NCBI GenBank assembly: GCA_041906185.1
Contig: JAYRJQ010000014.1
Span: forward strand, 1-64,000
Source of the DNA: Roseateles_B sp041906185
GTDB lineage: Bacteria > Pseudomonadota > Gammaproteobacteria > Burkholderiales > Burkholderiaceae_C
Direction of reading: 5' to 3'
DNA length: 64,000 bases
Shown here: positions 59,450 through 64,000 of the stretch, in pieces
Numbering within the stretch: the first letter of the stretch is position 1
How the letters are laid out: every line of letters starts with the position of its first letter
Made by a program: the position numbers and the translations under genes
Notes under the pieces: generated by a model
Databases searched by the model: none
What the model was told of the DNA's origin: nothing
The model's input: only the letters and a program-made list of their open reading frames with translations

Positions 59450-61259
59450 GCGACGCTCACAGGCGCCCGACACCATCTCCTGGTTCGGTCCGCACCAGGA
59501 CAGCGGCTGGGACGCCACCGAGGTGGCCGGCTCCGGCGGCGACCCCCACTTCTTCGACCGCCGCGCCGTCTCGGGCAGCAGCACGTTCCAGCGCATGTTG
59601 CCGGCCTTCCTGGCTGCACGCACGGCCCTCGGGCTCGCGCTGGTGGCGGCGCTGCTGCTGGGGCATGTGCTGGGGTCGGACGTCTCGATGTCCCTGCTGC
59701 GCCTGTGCGCGGTCTATGCGCTGGCGGCCGTCGTCACCTGGTGGCTGATCGGCTGGCGCGCGCAACCGCTGCCCCGTCAGCTGGCCAGCCCGGTGCATCT
59801 GCTGTGGTGGAGCAGCGTGGGCCTGGACCTCGTCAGCTTCGGCGCGCTCAACATGCTGGATGGCGGCGCCGGCGTCGGCTTCAGCGCGCTGTTCATCATG
59901 CCGGTGCTGATGGCGGGCGTGCTGTCCCCCCGGCGCATGGCGCTGGCCACCGCGGCTGCGGCCTCCTTGCTGCTGCTGGGTCATGGCGGCTGGCGGCTTT
60001 GGGAGGGGCAGGACAACGGCATCCGCTTCAGCCAGCTGGGCCTGGTGAGCTGCGGGCTCTTCGTCATCGGCATCCTGGCTTCCGAGCTGGCCGGGCGCCT
60101 GGCGCGTGAGGAGCGCGCAGCGCGCGGCAGCCTTGAGTTCGCCCGCCAGCAGGCCGAGCTGAACCGGCTGGTCATCGACGAGATGCAGGAAGGCGTGCTC
60201 GTGGTGGACCGCCGTGGCCGCGTGCGGGCCGCCAATCCGGCCGCACAGGCCCTGCTGGCGCATGGCCAGCACGCGCCGGCCGCCCCCTTCCAGCTGCGCA
60301 GCGTGCCGGCGTGGTCAGGTCTGGTGGCGGCGGTGGAGGAGGCCTTCACCCGCGGCGGCTGGCCCGAGGGCGGCCAGGACGTGACGCTGACCTTCGACGG
60401 CGGCGGCCCCCGCAGCCTGCGCGTGCGCATGCGCTTCACCCGACGCCGCGAGTCGAGCACCGAAGAGGACCTCTGCGTGCTGCTGATCGAGGACAACCGC
60501 AAGGTGCTGGCCCGCAATCGCCAGGAGAAGCTGGCGGCCATGGGGCGCGTGTCGGCCGGCATCGCCCATGAGATCCGCAATCCGCTCGCGGCCATCGACC
60601 AGGCCAACGCGCTGCTGTCCGAGGACCTGCCGGACCCGCGCGCCCAGCAGCTGACGCGCATGGTGGCGTCCAATGTGCAGCGCCTCAAGCGCATCGTGGA
60701 TGACGTGATGGAGGTCGCCCCGGGCGTTGCGCCGTCGCCGGTGGCCTTCGACGCCGCCAGCGTGGTGCGGGGCTGCTGCGAGGACTGGGCCAGCACCAAC
60801 CACCTGCCCATGGGCGGCAGCAGCCCGCTGAAGCTGGACCTGCCGAGCCAGCCCGTCATGGTGCTCTTCGAGCCCGAGCACCTGCGCCGCGTGCTGGTGA
60901 ACCTGCTGGACAACGGCCTGCGCCACGCGCCCGCCGGCGCCGACACGGTGCGGGTGCGCCTGGATGCGCATCCCGGCGATGGCGATCGCCCCGTGCTGCT
61001 GAGCGTCTTCAGCCTCGGCGAGCCGATCCCCGCCGACATCGAGCGCCATCTCTTCGAGCCCTTCTTCTCGACCCGCAGCCGCGGCTCGGGCCTGGGTCTG
61101 TACATCTGCCGCGAGCTGTGCGAGCGCTACGGCGCCCGCATCGATTACCGCAGCCACCGCGGCGGCGAGCGAGGCGGCAACGAATTCCGCGTCCAGCTCC
61201 GCCGGCCCAGCGCCGACGATGGCACGATTCCCTCTGACCTCTTCTCCCTGCCCGCATGA
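59442..61259 (+). CDS. pilS: PilS-like sensor histidine kinase
   Basis: 605 residues from the ATG at 59442. PilS controls type IV pilus genes through PilR. About six N-terminal membrane helices (residues about 50-215) are followed by a PAS-like domain and the H-box VSAGIAHEIRNPLAAIDQAN. The ATPase part has VNLLDNGLRHAP and RGSGLGLYICRELCERYGAR. Its stop overlaps the pilR start. Signal sensed by the membrane part is unknown; pilin genes are not in the window. Confidence 0.93.
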   Translation: MAERRSQAPDTISWFGPHQDSGWDATEVAGSGGDPHFFDRRAVSGSSTFQRMLPAFLAARTALGLALVAALLLGHVLGSDVSMSLLRLCAVYALAAVVTWWLIGWRAQPLPRQLASPVHLLWWSSVGLDLVSFGALNMLDGGAGVGFSALFIMPVLMAGVLSPRRMALATAAAASLLLLGHGGWRLWEGQDNGIRFSQLGLVSCGLFVIGILASELAGRLAREERAARGSLEFARQQAELNRLVIDEMQEGVLVVDRRGRVRAANPAAQALLAHGQHAPAAPFQLRSVPAWSGLVAAVEEAFTRGGWPEGGQDVTLTFDGGGPRSLRVRMRFTRRRESSTEEDLCVLLIEDNRKVLARNRQEKLAAMGRVSAGIAHEIRNPLAAIDQANALLSEDLPDPRAQQLTRMVASNVQRLKRIVDDVMEVAPGVAPSPVAFDAASVVRGCCEDWASTNHLPMGGSSPLKLDLPSQPVMVLFEPEHLRRVLVNLLDNGLRHAPAGADTVRVRLDAHPGDGDRPVLLSVFSLGEPIPADIERHLFEPFFSTRSRGSGLGLYICRELCERYGARIDYRSHRGGERGGNEFRVQLRRPSADDGTIPSDLFSLPA

Positions 61260-62797
61260 GTGCATCCACGCCCTACAGCCTGCTGGTCATCGATGACGAG
61301 CCGGACCTGCGCACCCTGTACGAGCTGACCCTGGTCCGCGAAGGCTATGAGCTGGAGACGGCGGGTTCGGTCGAGGAGGCCCTGCAGCGACTGCAGCTGC
61401 GGCGCTACAGCGCGGTCATCACCGACATGCGCCTGCCCGACGGCAGCGGCCTCGACGTCCTCGCCTGGCTGGAAGAGCAGGGGCGGCGCGAGAAGGCCAT
61501 CGTGATCACGGCCTTCGGGTCCTCCGAGAACGCCGTCGAGGCGCTCAAGGCGGGGGCCTTCGACTACCTCACCAAGCCGGTGGACCTGCGGCAGTTCCGC
61601 ATGGTCGTGGCCTCGGCGCTTGGCCGCGTGCCGCAGCAGCCGCCCTCCGTCGTGCCGTCCCGCCTGCCCTCGGAGCGTGCCGAGAGCGTGGGCCTGCCCG
61701 CGGTGGCGATGCCCCGACCCCTGGCGGGCACGCGGACCGCGCCCGAGGCCGTCACGCCGCGGCGGGTGGCCGAGCGCCTCGCCGGCGACTCCGTCGCCAT
61801 GCAGCAGGTGCGCGACCTCATCGAGAAGGTGGCGCGCAGCATGGCGCCGGTCCTGCTCCAGGGCGAGTCGGGCACCGGCAAGGAGCTGGTCGCGCGCTCC
61901 ATCCACGAGGCCGGCTCCCGCGCTGGCGAGAAGTTCATCGCCGTCAACTGCGGGGCCATTCCCGAGCAGCTGCTGGAGGCGGAGTTCTTCGGCTACCGAA
62001 AGGGCGCCTTCACCGGGGCCAACGAGGACCGCGAAGGCTTCTTCCAGGCGGCCCATGGCGGCACGCTGTTCCTGGACGAGATCGGCGACCTGCCGCTGGC
62101 GATGCAGTCCAAGCTGCTGCGGGCCATCCAGGAACGGTCGGTCCGGCCGGTCGGTGCGGTGAGCGAGCAGCCGGTCAACGTCCGCATCCTGAGCGCCACG
62201 CACAAGGATCTCGCGAGCGAGGTCGGGGCCGGCCGCTTCCGGCAGGATCTGTTCTACCGCCTCAACGTCATCCAGATCCGCGTGCCGCCGCTGCGCGAGC
62301 GCATCGAGGACCTGGGCGCCATCGCCTCGCGCGTGCTGCAGCGCATCGCGCAGGACGCGGGCGTGAGTCCGGCGCCGCAGCTGGACGCGCAGGCCATGCA
62401 CAAGCTGCGCCGCTACGCCTTCCCTGGCAATGTGCGCGAGCTGGAGAACATGCTGCACCGGGCGGTGGCGCTGTCCGGCGGCGAGTGGATCCATGCCGAC
62501 GAGCTGGACCTGCCCGACCACGAGCTGGACGCCGCAGCGGGTGACGACGCCGAGGCGGAGGCCGCGCCCGAGCCGCGCACGTCCATCGAGCCCGCCTCGA
62601 TGCCCGACGTGCCGCTGCCGGCCGACCTGGCCGCCTATCTCGATGCCGTCGAGCGCGACATCCTCGTGCGGGCTCTCGAGCAGCACCGCAACAACCGCAC
62701 GGCGGCGGGCGCGAGCCTCGGGCTGTCCCTGCGCCAGATGCGCTACCGCATGGCGCGGCTGCAGATCAGCGTGGGTGAGGGCGGTGACTGCGCCTGA
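61256..62797 (+). CDS. pilR: PilR-like NtrC-family response regulator
   Basis: 513 residues. Receiver domain: VIDDEPDLRTLYELT, phospho-acceptor Asp in VITDMRLPDGSG, and Lys in YLTKPVDLR. The sigma-54 AAA+ domain has LLQGESGTGKELVARSIHE, GAFTGA in YRKGAFTGANEDR, and FLDEIGDLPLAMQ. The C-terminal Fis-type HTH is NNRTAAGASLGLSLRQMRYR. It would activate sigma-54 promoters such as pilA. The start overlaps pilS as ATGA. Confidence 0.95.
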   Translation: MSASTPYSLLVIDDEPDLRTLYELTLVREGYELETAGSVEEALQRLQLRRYSAVITDMRLPDGSGLDVLAWLEEQGRREKAIVITAFGSSENAVEALKAGAFDYLTKPVDLRQFRMVVASALGRVPQQPPSVVPSRLPSERAESVGLPAVAMPRPLAGTRTAPEAVTPRRVAERLAGDSVAMQQVRDLIEKVARSMAPVLLQGESGTGKELVARSIHEAGSRAGEKFIAVNCGAIPEQLLEAEFFGYRKGAFTGANEDREGFFQAAHGGTLFLDEIGDLPLAMQSKLLRAIQERSVRPVGAVSEQPVNVRILSATHKDLASEVGAGRFRQDLFYRLNVIQIRVPPLRERIEDLGAIASRVLQRIAQDAGVSPAPQLDAQAMHKLRRYAFPGNVRELENMLHRAVALSGGEWIHADELDLPDHELDAAAGDDAEAEAAPEPRTSIEPASMPDVPLPADLAAYLDAVERDILVRALEQHRNNRTAAGASLGLSLRQMRYRMARLQISVGEGGDCA

Positions 62798-63374
62798 GGG
62801 GCCGGCGGACGGCTCGGCCTGGTCCGAGGGCTGGCTGCGGGCGGCCCGCGCGGTGCCGTCGCCCAACTTCGGGCCACGACCGGGAGGCGAGCGGCCGTCG
62901 CTGGTGGTCCTGCATTCGATCAGCCTGCCGGCCGGCGTGTTCGGCGGCCCCGAGATCGAGGCGCTCTTCACCAACGGCCTGGACTGCAGCGCCCACCCCG
63001 ACTTCGAGGCCTTGCGAGGGCTCGAGGTCTCCGCGCATTTCCTCATTCGCCGCGATGGCGAGTTGCTGCAGTTCGTCAGCGCCGACGAGCGCGCCTGGCA
63101 TGCCGGGCGGTCCAGCTTCCGCGGACGCGAGCGCTGCAACGACTTCTCCATCGGCATCGAGCTCGAGGGCCTGGAGGGGGGCGTCTTCGAGGACGTCCAG
63201 TACGCGGTGTTGCGGCGCCTGATGCTGGACCTCGGCGAGCGCTATGCCCTGGACGCGGTGGTGGGGCATGAGCACATCGCGCCCGGGCGAAAGGCGGATC
63301 CGGGGCCAGGTTTTGACTGGCAGCGGCTGCAGCGGGCGTTGGGCTGGGAAGCTCGGTTGTTTCCGTTTGTGTAG
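62784..63374 (+). CDS. ampD: 1,6-anhydro-N-acetylmuramyl-L-alanine amidase AmpD
   Basis: 196 residues from the GTG at 62784, which overlaps the end of pilR by 14 bases. AmpD recycles cell-wall muropeptides in the cytoplasm. Zinc ligands and active-site segments are LVVLHSISLPAG, ADERAWHAGRSSFRGRERCN and VVGHEHIAPGRKADPGPGFDW. No signal peptide, as expected. A longer frame starts at 62430 inside pilR and is rejected. Confidence 0.93.
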   Translation: MTAPEGPADGSAWSEGWLRAARAVPSPNFGPRPGGERPSLVVLHSISLPAGVFGGPEIEALFTNGLDCSAHPDFEALRGLEVSAHFLIRRDGELLQFVSADERAWHAGRSSFRGRERCNDFSIGIELEGLEGGVFEDVQYAVLRRLMLDLGERYALDAVVGHEHIAPGRKADPGPGFDWQRLQRALGWEARLFPFV

Positions 63375-63672
63375 CCCCTGTCCCATGCACGGGGGATAGC
63401 TGTTCGGAGGCCGCCCCACGGCCGCGGGCGGCGCCGGCGGCGAGCCCCACCTTGCCTGACCCCGCGCGTCACGGGCGCCGCCGGCCGGACCCCGATCCCA
63501 TGCGGTGCGGGAGCGCGAATCCTCCGCAAAGCCGCGCCAGTGCTGGCGCGAGAACGGAAAGGCCCCTGTCCATCGGGGTTCTGCGCCGTCGTGGGGACGC
63601 TGCCGGGTCGTCTGGCCGCGCTTCGTGGCGGCATTCCTAGTCATTTGCGCCAGCTCGGTCAATGGGGTTTGG
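63375..63672. other. Intergenic region after ampD
   Basis: About 300 bases of GC-rich sequence without a recognisable gene or a clear terminator with a T tract. Confidence 0.5.
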
Positions 63673-63719
63673 ACGCTATCCGTAGTGCTTGAAGGGGCCG
63701 GGTACCCTAGATATAGTGT
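63673..63719 (+). promoter_or_regulatory. Pair of NrdR-box-like sites over a sigma-70 promoter (probable nrdA promoter)
   Basis: ACGCTATCCGTAGTGC (63673-63688) and ACCCTAGATATAGTGT (63704-63719) match the NrdR-box consensus at about 10 and 13 of 16 positions by my count. Their starts are 31 bases apart, three helical turns, as expected for NrdR operators. Between and over them lies TTGAAG (63689-63694), 17 bases and TATAGT (63712-63717), a good promoter. NrdR represses ribonucleotide reductase genes, and nrdAB often follows ampD in this order. The gene itself is beyond the window. Confidence 0.7.
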
Positions 63720-63757
63720 CCTTTCATGCTATCCTGCTGACTTGGCAAACCACTGAA

Positions 63758-64000
63758 ATGCCTCGCGTTCGCGCCCTGCCAGACTCCGTGCCGCCTTCCC
63801 TCGTGGAAGGCCATCGGGATTCCATTCCAGGGCCTGCAGGATGCCGCCGGAGCTCGCTCCGCGTGGCATCGGCCGGAACGGAAGGCGCAGTGGAGTCCAG
63901 TCGCCAGTGGTGGCAGGACGGGCATCCCGGCTGCATGAGCCGGCCCGTCATGGCACCGCTGACGCCCTCTGGGCGCAAGCCATCCAACTCCAAAAAATTC
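63758..64000 (+). CDS. Possible start of a gene running off the right edge
   Basis: From the ATG at 63758 the frame stays open for 81 codons to the window end (MPRVRALPDSVPPSLVEGHR at the start; a second ATG at 63935 begins MSRPVMAPLTPSGRKPSNSK). It starts about 40 bases downstream of the NrdR-box promoter, so it could be the leader or N-terminus of a ribonucleotide reductase gene. The translation does not yet show NrdA sequence. A real start further right is equally possible. Confidence 0.3.
   Translation, partial: MPRVRALPDSVPPSLVEGHRDSIPGPAGCRRSSLRVASAGTEGAVESSRQWWQDGHPGCMSRPVMAPLTPSGRKPSNSKKF

Overview
The window is a GC-rich betaproteobacterial chromosome segment. Gene content and order on the right (ispB | rplU-rpmA-obgE-proB, rppH, proS, ubiX, grxD, prmC-prfA-hemA, miaB, ftsY, ffh, pilS-pilR-ampD and a probable nrdA promoter) are those of Burkholderiales. 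The genus cannot be fixed from sequence alone; a Comamonadaceae/Sphaerotilaceae-type organism fits.

Left part, 1 to about 39.99 kb, is one accessory island ending at the 3' end of a tRNA-Pro(CGG) gene. From the tRNA inward it carries an AlpA-like DNA-binding protein, a plasmid-type RepA and a tyrosine recombinase (39484-36865). Then come a BREX type 1 operon (36622-16504), McrBC (16354-13029), a Wadjet-type JetABCD system (12539-7053), a run of exported proteins of unknown role (6630-1998), one zinc-ribbon-like protein (1937-732), and an IS3 transposase tail plus an orphan coding fragment at the window edge. Every intact gene from 39484 to 732 is on the minus strand, and most junctions are 4-base start/stop overlaps.

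The most unusual feature is inside BREX. The methyltransferase gene pglX is divided exactly in the linker between its methyltransferase half (29064-30884) and its target-recognition half (22153-23919). Four tightly coupled genes lie between the halves: an ABC-type ATPase, a small PD-(D/E)XK nuclease-like protein, a SIR2-domain protein and a HerA-type ATPase. The order is brxR-brxA-brxB-brxC-pglX(N)-[ATPase-nuclease-SIR2-HerA]-pglX(C)-DUF1016-pglZ-brxL. Both pglX pieces have proper ends, the C-terminal piece has its own ribosome binding site inside the end of herA, and a few codons around the break seem to be present on both sides. The first part of the C-terminal piece is strikingly AT-rich compared with its surroundings, which suggests that its target-recognition region was exchanged.

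How the parts may work together: BrxR (WYL regulator) is the first gene of the BREX operon, with an inverted repeat just upstream of it. BREX would modify host DNA and block phage. SIR2-HerA is a known type of NAD-depleting defence pair. McrBC would cut modified DNA, and JetABCD would act on plasmids and other circular DNA. This is a layered defence island on an integrative element.

Right part, 39.99-64 kb, is housekeeping: quinone side chain, ribosomal proteins, Obg GTPase, proline synthesis, RNA pyrophosphohydrolase, prolyl-tRNA synthetase, a lytic transglycosylase, translation release factor and its methylase, haem synthesis, tRNA modification, the two SRP GTPases, a cytochrome-assembly-type membrane protein, the PilS/PilR pair and AmpD. 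It also holds a six-copy 13-bp tandem repeat, several clear intrinsic terminators, a tRNA-Met(CAT), and at the right edge a pair of NrdR-box-like sites 31 bp apart over a good sigma-70-type promoter.
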